A DNA stretch of 64,000 bases from Anaerocolumna xylanovorans DSM 12503 (GTDB lineage Bacteria > Bacillota > Clostridia > Lachnospirales > Lachnospiraceae): the NCBI RefSeq assembly GCF_900143645.1, contig NZ_FRFD01000012.1, forward strand, positions 136,992 through 200,991, given 5' to 3'. The notes below the pieces were generated by a model. That model had not been told where the DNA came from. It worked only from the letters and a program-made list of their open reading frames with translations, and did not search any database. Position numbers and translations under genes: made by a program. Position 1 is the first letter of the stretch; each line of letters starts with the position of its first letter. This document shows positions 52,579-59,748 of the stretch, one piece after another.

Positions 52579-52700
52579 GCCTTTCCTGTGAAGTGCTTCT
52601 TATTTTTCACACTAATCCCCATGCATTTCGCAAGTTCGCTTGCGAAACTGCCCAAATAGAAAGTGAAAAATGCTTCTTATTTTTCACACTAACCAAATCT
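52579..52700 (-). repeat. Intergenic structured repeat, copy upstream of cbiQ
   Basis: Minus strand: GGTTAGTGTGAAAAATAAG with matching GCATTTTTCAC, then CTATTTGGGCAG, stem TTTCGCAAG-cgaa-CTTGCGAAA, then TGCATGGGGATTAGTGTGAA, and finally ACAGGAAAGGCATGGCTATT, which reaches the start of cbiQ. The first block (GTGTGAAAAATAAGAAG) is repeated at both ends. Confidence 0.8.
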
Positions 52701-52714
52701 CTCCTATGCATGAA

Positions 52715-52757
52715 TAGGAAGGCAGTCTCCTCCTTTTTGAGGAATCCGCCTTCCTAA
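52715..52757 (-). promoter_or_regulatory. Intercistronic hairpin between cbiM and cbiQ
   Basis: Minus strand: AGGAAGGC and GCCTTCCT, extended by ATTCCTC/GAGGAG. There is no T run after it, so it may be a processing or stability element, or a weak terminator after cbiM. Confidence 0.45.
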
Positions 52758-52789
52758 AACTTTGTTATTATTTACTGATAGAATGATGT

Positions 52790-53788
52790 TTATGTAGTAC
52801 TGTCTTTTTTACGAAACATTTTAAACAAAACACAGCAGCCAACAGTAACTGCTGCCACGATTGCTGCTCCGAAAATGCCTGAAAAAGAGGTTCCTGCCGG
52901 AGAATTGCTGTCCGGAAAAGCATAGTCAGGAAGAAGGGCTGTCTTTTCCTGAACCTTAGCCGCTGACTGCACAGTGTCCGCATAGTTATCCTTTGCATTC
53001 ATCTCTGTGCTTCCGGTCATTTTTTCAATGGACCATTCAAGTCCGTCGGGATTCGAAGAAGCTGCCAGAGACAATCCTCCTCCTATTAAAAGCACCGTTA
53101 CCCCAAGAATTACCATGACTTTCTTATAGCTGAATTTTCCTTCCGGTGCATCTTTTCTAAGAAGCTCAGGTCTTGTGTTATATAAAAAGATTACCACTGT
53201 TCCTGTAATCAGTCCCTCTACCGTACCAATGGCAAGGTGAATTGGCTGCATAAGAGCTAAGAACTGTCCAAAAGACAGAGCAGTAATCCCGGAAAACAGT
53301 GTTTCTAATGTTACACTGAATGCACCCAGCTGTAAGCTTATCACACTTCCCAAAACAGATGCCAGCATAATTTTTGTCCTGTTCATGGTCTTTTTGGTAA
53401 GAGGGCGGTAAATTAGGAGGTACCCCACAAAGCACCCGTAAAAGGCCATGTTCCATATATTTGCACCAAGCGCTAACAGCCCTCCATCTGCAAATAGCAG
53501 GCATTGTATCAGCAGCACTGATACCATTGAAAGAAATCCCGCGTAAGGTCCTAATAATATAGATAAAAGCAATCCTCCGCATAAATGACCGCTGGATCCG
53601 GTTCCGGGGATGGTAAAATTAATCATCTGTGTAGCAAAAACAAATGCTGACATAATCCCCATAGTAGGTATTTTCTTCGGGTCATTTTCAAATCTGACCT
53701 TTTTTATCGAATAGGCTGTTGTTACACCGGAAGCAGCATACATAGTTGCTGCTACAGCGGGTGCAATAAGCGCATCTGCCATATGCAT
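52790..53788 (-). CDS. cbiM: Cobalt/nickel ECF substrate-binding protein CbiM with fused PDGLE (CbiN-like) domain
   Basis: A 332-residue membrane protein. It opens MHMADALIAPAVA, whose N-terminal Met-His motif binds the metal in CbiM/NikM. Seen: TGSSGHLCGGLLLSILLGPYAGF (family loop) and multiple helices up to about residue 235. A second part from about 255 (NPDGLEWSIEKM, then LPDYAFPD, a last helix and FRKKDSTT) is the PDGLE domain, equivalent to CbiN/NikN. The fused layout gives a complete S-component. It heads cbiMQO and has its own promoter upstream. Confidence 0.94.
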   Translation of the reverse strand: MHMADALIAPAVAATMYAASGVTTAYSIKKVRFENDPKKIPTMGIMSAFVFATQMINFTIPGTGSSGHLCGGLLLSILLGPYAGFLSMVSVLLIQCLLFADGGLLALGANIWNMAFYGCFVGYLLIYRPLTKKTMNRTKIMLASVLGSVISLQLGAFSVTLETLFSGITALSFGQFLALMQPIHLAIGTVEGLITGTVVIFLYNTRPELLRKDAPEGKFSYKKVMVILGVTVLLIGGGLSLAASSNPDGLEWSIEKMTGSTEMNAKDNYADTVQSAAKVQEKTALLPDYAFPDSNSPAGTSFSGIFGAAIVAAVTVGCCVLFKMFRKKDSTT

Positions 53789-53825
53789 AACGAATACTCT
53801 CCTTTGTATTTACTAATCTATTTGA

Positions 53826-53853
53826 ATTATAACGGACTTACGGCAGAAAACAA
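53826..53853 (-). promoter_or_regulatory. Promoter of cbiM
   Basis: Minus strand: -35 TTGTTT (53848-53853), 16 bases, -10 TATAAT (53826-53831). No metal or cobalamin riboswitch was recognised in the 160 bases up to the CsoR-type gene terminator. Confidence 0.55.
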
Positions 53854-53952
53854 GCCACTGGGGGGGATATAATTTTTAAAAAAATATGGTATTTCAGCCC
53901 GGTATTTTAAGGCATTCCATAGCGTTAATTTATCCGTTTAGGATTTTTAGGC

Positions 53953-53984
53953 ATAAAATATGCCCCGGATAGGGATAGGGGCAT
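53953..53984 (-). terminator. Terminator after the CsoR-type regulator gene
   Basis: Minus strand: ATGCCCC and GGGGCAT with an 11-base loop, followed by ATTTTATG. Confidence 0.7.
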
Positions 53985-54022
53985 GTAGGTATCGCCTGGC
54001 GCATATAAATGGCAGGCCCTTT

Positions 54023-54391
54023 TTATTTAATGAATCTGTCGATTGCCTTATTCAGGTTTTCAATAGAAGTGTTATCTCCGGATTCTATTGCATCCACAAT
54101 ACAATTTTGTATATGATCTTCCAGTATTATCTTTCCAGTGCTGTTAAGAGCAGCAATGACCGCAGAAAGCTGAATAAGCACTTCACTGCAATCCTTCCCA
54201 TCTTCAATCATACGCTTTACAGATTCGAGATGACCGGATGCACGGGATAGGCGGTTTAATACTGCTTTTGTATTTTGATGACTGTGTTTATGCTCTATGC
54301 CATCTTCATGGCTGTGAATGCAGACAGTGCCATCTTCTTTAATATGCTTATGCACCTTGTTATTTACGCGGGCTGTATCTTGCTTTTCCAT
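54023..54391 (-). CDS. CsoR/RcnR-family metal-sensing repressor with His-rich N-terminus
   Basis: A 122-residue helical repressor. Residues 43-122 are the CsoR fold: VLNRLSRASGHLESVKRMIEDG, Cys68 in KDCSEVL, His93 and Cys97 in LEDHIQNC. This x-C-H-C set matches copper-sensing CsoR rather than the nickel/cobalt set of RcnR. The N-terminal extension is unusual, with seven His and one Cys in residues 14-38 (HKHIKED, CIHSHEDG, EHKHSHQN). It is 233 bases before cbiM in the same orientation, so it could control cobalt/nickel uptake, with the tail collecting the metal (inference). The start follows AAAGGAAA. Confidence 0.88.
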   Translation of the reverse strand: MEKQDTARVNNKVHKHIKEDGTVCIHSHEDGIEHKHSHQNTKAVLNRLSRASGHLESVKRMIEDGKDCSEVLIQLSAVIAALNSTGKIILEDHIQNCIVDAIESGDNTSIENLNKAIDRFIK

Positions 54392-54493
54392 TTCTTTTCC
54401 TTTCTAATGAAAAAGGATTCTTAGCTTTTAAAATCCTTTTATAAGCCAATATTATTCATATCATAACATACTTCCCGCAAAAACAACAGTTTT

Positions 54494-55441
54494 TTATAGA
54501 CTTAAGCCTTCATTCTCCCTGCATCCGAGCATCAGGTTCAGACACTGAATTGCGGCGCCGGAAGCTCCTTTACCCAAATTATCAAATTGTGAAGATAAAA
54601 CAAGCCTTTCCGCATTACCGGCAATGTAAATGTTAAGGCCATCCCAGCCAGAGCAGTCAATTCCGCTTAAGAAACCTTTTTTATCAGCCTCCGCACCATA
54701 TGGCATAACCTTTACGAATAATTCGTTCTTATAATAGTCTGCAAAAAACTCCTGAATAAGTTCCGGCGTATGCAGTTTTAGCAGCATATCCGCATATAAA
54801 GGAACGGAAACCAGCATACCGCTGTAATAATCCGCTACAATAGGAGAAAACAACGGCTCTCTGTTAAGTCCTGTAATAAGCTTCATTTCTTTTAAATGCT
54901 TGTGCTGCTGGCTTAGGGCATATTCCCTGGGGGCATCATACTCCCTCCCACGGGTTTTTGCCTCATACTCTGCAATCATTTTCTTTCCGCCGCCGCTGTA
55001 TCCTGTCAGGGAAAAACTGCTGATAGGATAATCAGCAGGAAGAATTCCTTTCTTAATTAAAGGATACACCAAGGCAATAAATCCCGTCGCATGACAGCCG
55101 GGAACAGCAATCCGCTTTCCCTTCTGAATCTTAGTCCTATGCTCTAAGGAAAGCTCTGGAAAACCATATGCCCAGTCACTGTTAGTTCTATGCGCTGTTG
55201 AAGTATCTATAATTTTTACCTTCTCATTTTCCACCATTGCCACCGATTCCTTTGCGGCTGCATCGGGCAGGCATAGAAAGGTAATATCGGATGCATTAAT
55301 CAGCTTCTTTCTTTCTGCTCCATCTTTCCTTAGCTCCGGCGATATGGTCAACAAATCTATATCCTGACGGTCCTTAAAACGTTCATGTATCCGAAGACCG
55401 GTGGTTCCTTCGCTTCCGTCCACAAAAATCTTTGTTTTCAT
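54494..55441 (-). CDS. argC: N-acetyl-gamma-glutamyl-phosphate reductase (type 2)
   Basis: A 315-residue enzyme of arginine synthesis that reduces N-acetylglutamyl phosphate with NADPH. Seen: KIFVDGSEGTTGLRIHERF, CLPDAAAKESV, IIDTSTAHRTN, and the catalytic Cys in AVPGCHATGFIALVYPL (family pattern GCxATG). The length and the HGSEGTTGL-type front mark the shorter type 2 ArgC (PRK11863/TIGR01851 group). The start at 55441 follows GGAGG by seven bases. It is not in an arg operon here; its leader has a consensus promoter and two ARG-box-like sites. Confidence 0.95.
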   Translation of the reverse strand: MKTKIFVDGSEGTTGLRIHERFKDRQDIDLLTISPELRKDGAERKKLINASDITFLCLPDAAAKESVAMVENEKVKIIDTSTAHRTNSDWAYGFPELSLEHRTKIQKGKRIAVPGCHATGFIALVYPLIKKGILPADYPISSFSLTGYSGGGKKMIAEYEAKTRGREYDAPREYALSQQHKHLKEMKLITGLNREPLFSPIVADYYSGMLVSVPLYADMLLKLHTPELIQEFFADYYKNELFVKVMPYGAEADKKGFLSGIDCSGWDGLNIYIAGNAERLVLSSQFDNLGKGASGAAIQCLNLMLGCRENEGLSL

Positions 55442-55562
55442 CAATTATCCTCCTATACCCTGGTTGCTTTACTTTGTTTTGTATATTTATACATTCATTC
55501 TTACCTTGCTATTAAAACTGCCGCAAGTAATTTACGTATGCTTTGTTGAATATTCTGTGCTC

Positions 55563-55633
55563 ATTATAATACTCTTTTGTTTTTTTTGCAACCAGAATGC
55601 AATCAATATTCATATTTTATAAATTATTATTCA
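55563..55633 (-). promoter_or_regulatory. Promoter of argC and tandem ARG-box-like sites
   Basis: Minus strand: -35 TTGCAA (55586-55591), 17 bases, -10 TATAAT (55563-55568). Upstream, TGAATAATAATTTA (55620-55633) and TGAATATTGATTGC (55599-55612) match the ArgR box TGAATWWWWATTCA at 13 and 11 of 14 positions. They are spaced 21 bases centre to centre, the usual tandem distance. The rest of the gap 55634-55826 shows no gene. Confidence 0.6.
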
Positions 55634-55826
55634 TATTTACCCGCTTATTTCTCCCTTTATCGGTAATTCTGTTCCTTTCTGTTAACCGGCGAAGTCATTA
55701 AAGAAGCTCCCATTCTGAATTTCATAAATCCCGGAAGGAGCCTGTCATTGCCAGGGATATTTCCACGCAAAGAGAGTTTCCCTGTTCTCATATTTAATTT
55801 TCTGTGATCATCTTACCTGTCAAATC

Positions 55827-56591
55827 TTATAATCCAATCTTTCTTTTCATATAGGCGCAGTATTGGAACGCAAGGGAATCGTCCAGCACCATGGTTTTAT
55901 CAGTGCCATAACATTCCATGGCTTCCTGTATTAACGGCCCAAATCCCTTATCAATATTTTTTATACCCCATTCCCCGCCTTCTTTTTTCGAAAGAACTAA
56001 TTTATCCTGTACGTAAGCCAGGACTCTGCAAAGATTTAATATGGTATAGACCGGATTATCAGAAATATCCTTTTCCGCCTCTGAAACATCATTTTTTATG
56101 CTCTCCAGATATGCATCACTTGGTATCTCCCCAAATAAATCCTTTATTTCTTTTCCATAAAGCACAATTCCTCTATTCTTAATAATAACAAAATGTGCCG
56201 CCAGGTCAGGATCTGTGCCATTCATCTTTTCGATATATTCATCGGGATTATTTTTATACCAGTTTAAATGTGTTACAGAAAAATGCAAATCAAAAGGTGT
56301 TGGATATATAAAGTTCTTACAATACTCACTGCGGACCAAACTCATTTCAATTCCTTTGGCCGGAGCAGTTTCATTTAAAACGATGATACTATCCATCAAA
56401 TCTCTCTTTTGCTGATCGATAGCTTCTTTTTCTGTTACAAGTAAAATATCAATATCACTTTTTCCCGGATTAAAGCAGCCCATCGCAATGGACCCATGCA
56501 GGTATACTCCAACCAGATTATCTTTAAGAATGCGGCGGCTGCACTCAACCAATCTATTCAGTATCTCTTGTATTTTCATTTTAATAACCAT
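55827..56591 (-). CDS. Aminoglycoside adenylyltransferase-like nucleotidyltransferase (DUF4111)
   Basis: About 254 residues. The nucleotidyltransferase motif is complete: VYLHGSIAMGCFNPGKSDIDILLV with GS and DxD. The C-terminal DUF4111 part (NPVYTILNLCRVLAYVQDKLVLSKKEGGEW, parts) is as in ANT(3'')/ANT(9) enzymes that inactivate streptomycin or spectinomycin. The resistance role is inferred from the family only; chromosomal homologs in clostridia are often untested. The start is ATG 56591 or ATG 56579 within ATGGTTATTAAAATG, with GAGGA before it. A long structured repeat lies upstream. Confidence 0.85.
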   Translation of the reverse strand: MVIKMKIQEILNRLVECSRRILKDNLVGVYLHGSIAMGCFNPGKSDIDILLVTEKEAIDQQKRDLMDSIIVLNETAPAKGIEMSLVRSEYCKNFIYPTPFDLHFSVTHLNWYKNNPDEYIEKMNGTDPDLAAHFVIIKNRGIVLYGKEIKDLFGEIPSDAYLESIKNDVSEAEKDISDNPVYTILNLCRVLAYVQDKLVLSKKEGGEWGIKNIDKGFGPLIQEAMECYGTDKTMVLDDSLAFQYCAYMKRKIGL

Positions 56592-56790
56592 GCCTTCCTC
56601 TGTACACCTCAAGTTTGTGCCGAGGATTTCGCAGGCACAAACTTGTGTGTGAAAATTGTCTTTTAATTTTCACACTAACCCCCATGCATATCGCAGGCCT
56701 GTCAGTAGATTGCAAGCAATCTACACGATACTGCTCAAATAAGAGATTTGAAAAATGCAATGCATTTTTCAATCTAACTCCTAAGGATAT
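56592..56790 (-). repeat. Intergenic structured repeat, long copy upstream of the nucleotidyltransferase gene
   Basis: Minus strand order: ATTGAAAAATGCA/TGCATTTTTCAA, CTTATTTGAGCAG, a stem TATCG...CGATA with internal GTAGATTGC/GCAATCTAC, then TGCATGGGGGTTAGTGTGAA. Next come GTGTGAAAATT/AATTTTCACAC, an inverted repeat CAAGTTTGTGCC/GGCACAAACTTG, and last GAGGAAGGCATGGTTATT touching the start codon. The outer stem differs from the tatD and cbiQ copies by paired changes. Confidence 0.8.
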
Positions 56791-56801
56791 CTTACTTCTC
56801 T

Positions 56802-57359
56802 TTATACCCAGCCGTAACATTTAAAGTCTTTGTCATACTCCATTTCCAAGACCTCGCCGTATGCAATTACCCCTATTCCGGTATACCTTCTGATTATACC
56901 CCCATGTGCTACAACGATTATTTTTTCATATCCCAAATCAAAATACTTGTCCATTACAGGCTTCGTACGTTTAATTATTTCAGGAATAGTCTCCCACTTT
57001 CTTGTCTCACCTTTCGGATATTCACCCATATATTTGATAAATTCTTTATGTAGCAGGGAATTTTCTTCTTCACCCTTCACCATAAAAGTCTTATCTGAAA
57101 GAAATTCATGCAAATCTACTTCGACCAGAATATCCACTCCTATATTTTTCGATATAATAGCCGCAGTATATAAAGCTCTCGTATAAGGTGAAGAGATTAT
57201 TATTTGCGCTCTGTTTAACAGTGAACTGTTAGAAGCTTCCTTTGCCTGCATAATTCCATTTTCTGTTAATGGAGCCAAGTCTCTTCCCAGTCCAATAAAG
57301 CCTTTTTCATCCACATAGGTTTTATCCGGTTCTCCATGCCTTATAAATACAATCTTCAT
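56802..57359 (-). CDS. Histidine phosphatase family protein
   Basis: A 185-residue phosphoglycerate-mutase-like phosphatase. The catalytic RHG motif is FIRHGEPD at the start; IISSPYTRALYTAA holds the second Arg; and VVAHGGIIR holds the second catalytic His. The substrate is unknown; related proteins act on small phosphorylated metabolites. The start at 57359 overlaps the end of an upstream gene remnant by three bases. It is separated from the lipoprotein gene by a terminator. Confidence 0.9.
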   Translation of the reverse strand: MKIVFIRHGEPDKTYVDEKGFIGLGRDLAPLTENGIMQAKEASNSSLLNRAQIIISSPYTRALYTAAIISKNIGVDILVEVDLHEFLSDKTFMVKGEEENSLLHKEFIKYMGEYPKGETRKWETIPEIIKRTKPVMDKYFDLGYEKIIVVAHGGIIRRYTGIGVIAYGEVLEMEYDKDFKCYGWV

Positions 57360-57523
57360 AATAATTCCTTTCGCGTCTTGTTTTTCTCCTGCTGCATTAA
57401 TGGGTGATTAGAAGTTTCATAACCTATTGTATGTACATTAGCAGGTATTATTATTTCTTTGCTTTTCCCAATATAAGCTTTTTCACCTTTCCCTTCTTTT
57501 TTTGTTATACGAACATAACTCCA
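57356..57523 (-). pseudogene. 3'-terminal remnant of an unknown gene
   Basis: An open frame of 55 codons without a start codon, ending exactly at the start of the next gene. It reads like protein (WSYVRITKKEGKGEKAYIG, then KSKEIIIPANVHTIGYE, SNHPLMQQEK). No ribosome site or ATG exists in this frame, so it is probably the tail of a deleted gene. The remaining part of the gap (57524-57719) is AT-rich and contains the terminator at 57603-57646. Confidence 0.35.
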
Positions 57524-57602
57524 TTAAATAATTTATTGCTATTATTATATAGAATCTTCCGGCACTTTTCTACTATTTCTCTTCCAAACTTTTTTGCATA
57601 AC

Positions 57603-57646
57603 AAAAAGTCCCAACCTGCCAGCTCATCTGTCTGCCAACCCGGGAC
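57603..57646 (-). terminator. Terminator after the DUF3298-like lipoprotein gene
   Basis: Minus strand: GTCCC...GGCAG pairs with CTGGC...GGGAC, followed by five T. A second small hairpin CCAGG/CCTGG (57659-57677) precedes it. Confidence 0.65.
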
Positions 57647-57719
57647 CTAAGGTGCACTTCCAGGAGTTCTAGCCCTGGATATCCTGATTAAAAGTTATGT
57701 GTATCTGTTTTGTCTATTA

Positions 57720-58505
57720 TTACTTGTTTTCTATATTGCCTTGAATCAAGATATATCCCATACTATCATGCGTAGGTATAATGATTCCAATATCACTTCC
57801 TTTAATATAGAAGTCATTGGTATGAGCGGCTTGTTCAAAGCTTTCAACGAAAGCTTCAACAAATGGCGTGTTATCAGTCACATCATCAAAATTATTCTCG
57901 ACAACATCAAAATCCGTATATAAATGATCTTCGACAAATGATTTATCAATCATAAGGAAGTCTTTAAGTTCCAATTGCTTTTCACTTTTGATATCAATAG
58001 TAATTGCATGAGCAAATCTATTTGATGTCTGATGGTCACTTACTTCTCCCAGAAACAATATACTTATTCTGTCATCGTTTGCTTCCATTATTTCATAATC
58101 AACGCTGTATTCAATATAATCTCTACTCCCTAGTGTGTCATGATAATACGCAGCTTCTCTATACAGCATATCATTTATATTCTTTTCTTTTTCATAGTCT
58201 TCCAGATTATATAGCTGCGGATATTTTATCACCAATGTTTTCGTCCATTCGCTGCTGTTCTCCGGTCTTTCCATATCCTTACTAGTTAATTCACTGGGTG
58301 CAATACCATACTCATTTACATCGGCATACCACTTAACAGGAAATTTGTTATCTTCTTCTTTTTCGCTTTCTGATACAGTATTACTTACTGCTTTGATAGG
58401 ATTATCCTTTTTGCCTTCATTGTTGCTGTCTTTCGAACTACACGCAACAAATATTAAAATGCAAAGGATTATCACAACATTCTTTCGTAATTTTTTTAAA
58501 TTCAA
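57720..58505 (-). CDS. Lipoprotein with RsiV-like / DUF3298-type domain
   Basis: A 261-residue lipoprotein. The signal is KNVVIILCILIFVAC with Cys22 as lipid anchor; then an acidic Ser-rich linker; then a domain with IEYSVDYEIMEANDDRISILF, FAHAITIDIKSEKQLELKDFL and DFYIKGSDIGIIIPTHD, as in DUF3298/DUF4163 proteins. RsiV, an anti-sigma factor that binds lysozyme, has this fold, but here there is no cytoplasmic anti-sigma part. It starts with TTG at 58505, seven bases after GGAGG. A peptidoglycan- or hydrolase-binding role is inferred. Confidence 0.75.
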   Translation of the reverse strand: MNLKKLRKNVVIILCILIFVACSSKDSNNEGKKDNPIKAVSNTVSESEKEEDNKFPVKWYADVNEYGIAPSELTSKDMERPENSSEWTKTLVIKYPQLYNLEDYEKEKNINDMLYREAAYYHDTLGSRDYIEYSVDYEIMEANDDRISILFLGEVSDHQTSNRFAHAITIDIKSEKQLELKDFLMIDKSFVEDHLYTDFDVVENNFDDVTDNTPFVEAFVESFEQAAHTNDFYIKGSDIGIIIPTHDSMGYILIQGNIENK

Positions 58506-58529
58506 ATCTGTGCCTCCTTTAATTGAATT

Positions 58530-58829
58530 TTAGCAATCACTGTTTTCAATCCCTTGACATATTTCTAAAAATTCCAAACTGTGCTCTGCGTCTGTTTTAG
58601 ATTTGTAGAATACAATACCATGACTAGGAATCATGTTCGTTCTCCACTCACATTCAGACGTAACCATCCGCAAAAAAATTCTTAGGCTATTTGCAATCAA
58701 AAAGCATTCTTTCTTCTCATTGATATAACAAATGGGCGCGGCATCATCCATACCCGTTGTTTGTCCAATTGTACCGAATAACCCTCCCAGACTGTCTTTT
58801 GCAAAAATATCCCAATATATTCTTTTCAT
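58530..58829 (-). CDS. Hypothetical protein
   Basis: A 99-residue cytoplasmic protein beginning MKRIYWDIFAKDSLGGLFG, with aromatic and acidic residues and no known motif. The start at 58829 follows AAAGGAAG by nine bases, which supports a real gene. It lies between two genes in the same direction with short gaps (24 and 31 bases), so it may be in one operon with them. The family was not recognised; it may be an immunity-type or binding protein, but nothing proves it. Confidence 0.55.
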   Translation of the reverse strand: MKRIYWDIFAKDSLGGLFGTIGQTTGMDDAAPICYINEKKECFLIANSLRIFLRMVTSECEWRTNMIPSHGIVFYKSKTDAEHSLEFLEICQGIENSDC

Positions 58830-58860
58830 CGTTCTTCACTTCCTTTTATACTCTCAATAC

Positions 58861-59376
58861 TTATAATTCGTATTTGTACACATGGTGATAATCTCTGGAA
58901 AAGGTTACCATAACACTTCTTCTTGTCAGATTATATACGGCTGACCATTGCTCATCACCAGGTATTACATTCTTTTTAAGCAATTCTAATGCATTATTTT
59001 CAGAAATAATCCCATTGCACTTTTCAAGTTCATTTTCAATATTATCATATCTATCTTTTCCGAAGCCCTCATGATTGGGATTGTTATATAAATTAAAATT
59101 AGTTGCTGCTTGATAGCTCTTAACTTTTTTTGTAGTAACCATTTTGCCATCTGCGAATTCGATTAGTTTATAAATAACAACAATTAATCTAGTGTATGGC
59201 TTTCGTTTACACAAGGGAAAATTGGGGGCCTCTCCTTCATATGCCGACTCCGACTGTCTGCTGACCCATTTACTGTTCTTAAGATAATAAGCTCCGATAG
59301 ATTCCTGAATTTCAGGCAGGAAAGCAAGTAATCTCAAAATTTCATTAAACTCATTATAATCTTGCGTTTGATTCAT
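58861..59376 (-). CDS. Peptidase C45-like protein, N-terminally truncated
   Basis: A 171-residue protein whose second half resembles the C-terminal half of C45 (acyl-CoA:isopenicillin N acyltransferase-like) Ntn hydrolases: VKSYQAATNFNLYNNPNHEG, then RYDNIENEL and the end DEQWSAVYNLTRRSVMVTF. The catalytic N-terminal Cys region is missing, and full-length relatives are about twice as long. It is therefore probably an inactive remnant or a repurposed domain. It still has a ribosome site (CCGGAGG) seven bases before the start, so it may be expressed. The assignment is from memory of the family pattern. Confidence 0.5.
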   Translation of the reverse strand: MNQTQDYNEFNEILRLLAFLPEIQESIGAYYLKNSKWVSRQSESAYEGEAPNFPLCKRKPYTRLIVVIYKLIEFADGKMVTTKKVKSYQAATNFNLYNNPNHEGFGKDRYDNIENELEKCNGIISENNALELLKKNVIPGDEQWSAVYNLTRRSVMVTFSRDYHHVYKYEL

Positions 59377-59564
59377 TAATACCTCCGGTTTATATTTGGG
59401 CGGGCTTAATAACGTGATTCTTCCTGCATCAATAATCTTTATCTTATATTCAACGTATCACTTTAAGATTAATAATAAATCAAAATACATGAGTTTTCTA
59501 TATCTAAATGATATTTTAAGAAAAAACCCTGCCCCCATAGATCTTACGTTTACAAAACCAGTAC

Positions 59565-59660
59565 TCAAAGCACAGCATTAGGCGCATTTACTGCTATTGG
59601 CACTAATCGTAACAGTAGTTCTCTCATAACGTCCTCCCTTTGGTAAACTGCCCTTCCCAT
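59565..59660 (-). CDS. Possible 31-residue peptide
   Basis: ATG at 59660 follows AAAAAGGAGACAAAAGGT, a strong ribosome site. The frame reads MGRAVYQREDVM, then RELLLRLVPIAV, then NAPNAVL and stop. A second in-frame ATG (codon 12) also has GGGAGG in front. A related tiny ORF follows the matching hairpin near 61.44 kb. It could be a leader peptide, a signal peptide precursor or the start of a decayed gene. There is no Cys, so it is not a typical AgrD-like precursor. Confidence 0.3.
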   Translation of the reverse strand: MGRAVYQREDVMRELLLRLVPIAVNAPNAVL

Positions 59661-59686
59661 ACCTTTTGTCTCCTTTTTATACATAA

Positions 59687-59729
59687 TAAAAGAGCCAATA
59701 CTAGAATCCACTTATCCAGATATTGGCTC
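59687..59729 (-). terminator. Terminator after the S8 protease gene (repeat copy 1)
   Basis: Minus strand: GAGCCAATA and TATTGGCTC (9-base stem, 20-base loop) followed by TTTTATT. A near-identical copy lies at 61466-61510. Confidence 0.8.
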
Positions 59730-59748
59730 GTTTCTATAGCTTGTTGTC

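Larger units (their letters stand above)
59377..59748 (-). other. Gap with duplicated terminator region and tiny ORF
   Basis: This 372-base gap holds the terminator of the S8 protease gene, a tiny ORF (59565-59660) and AT-rich sequence. A stretch ATGTATTTTGATTTAT in it (about 59475-59492) also occurs upstream of the S8 gene near 61080-61112, so the gaps on both sides of the protease gene are related. Confidence 0.4.

Noticed and set aside
53854..53862. GCCACTG sequence resembling part of a cobalamin riboswitch near cbiM
   Set aside because: It is on the strand opposite to cbiM and the other riboswitch blocks are absent.
55749..55787. CACGCAAAG block resembling a c-di-GMP riboswitch fragment
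   Set aside because: The required conserved halves and pairing are missing.
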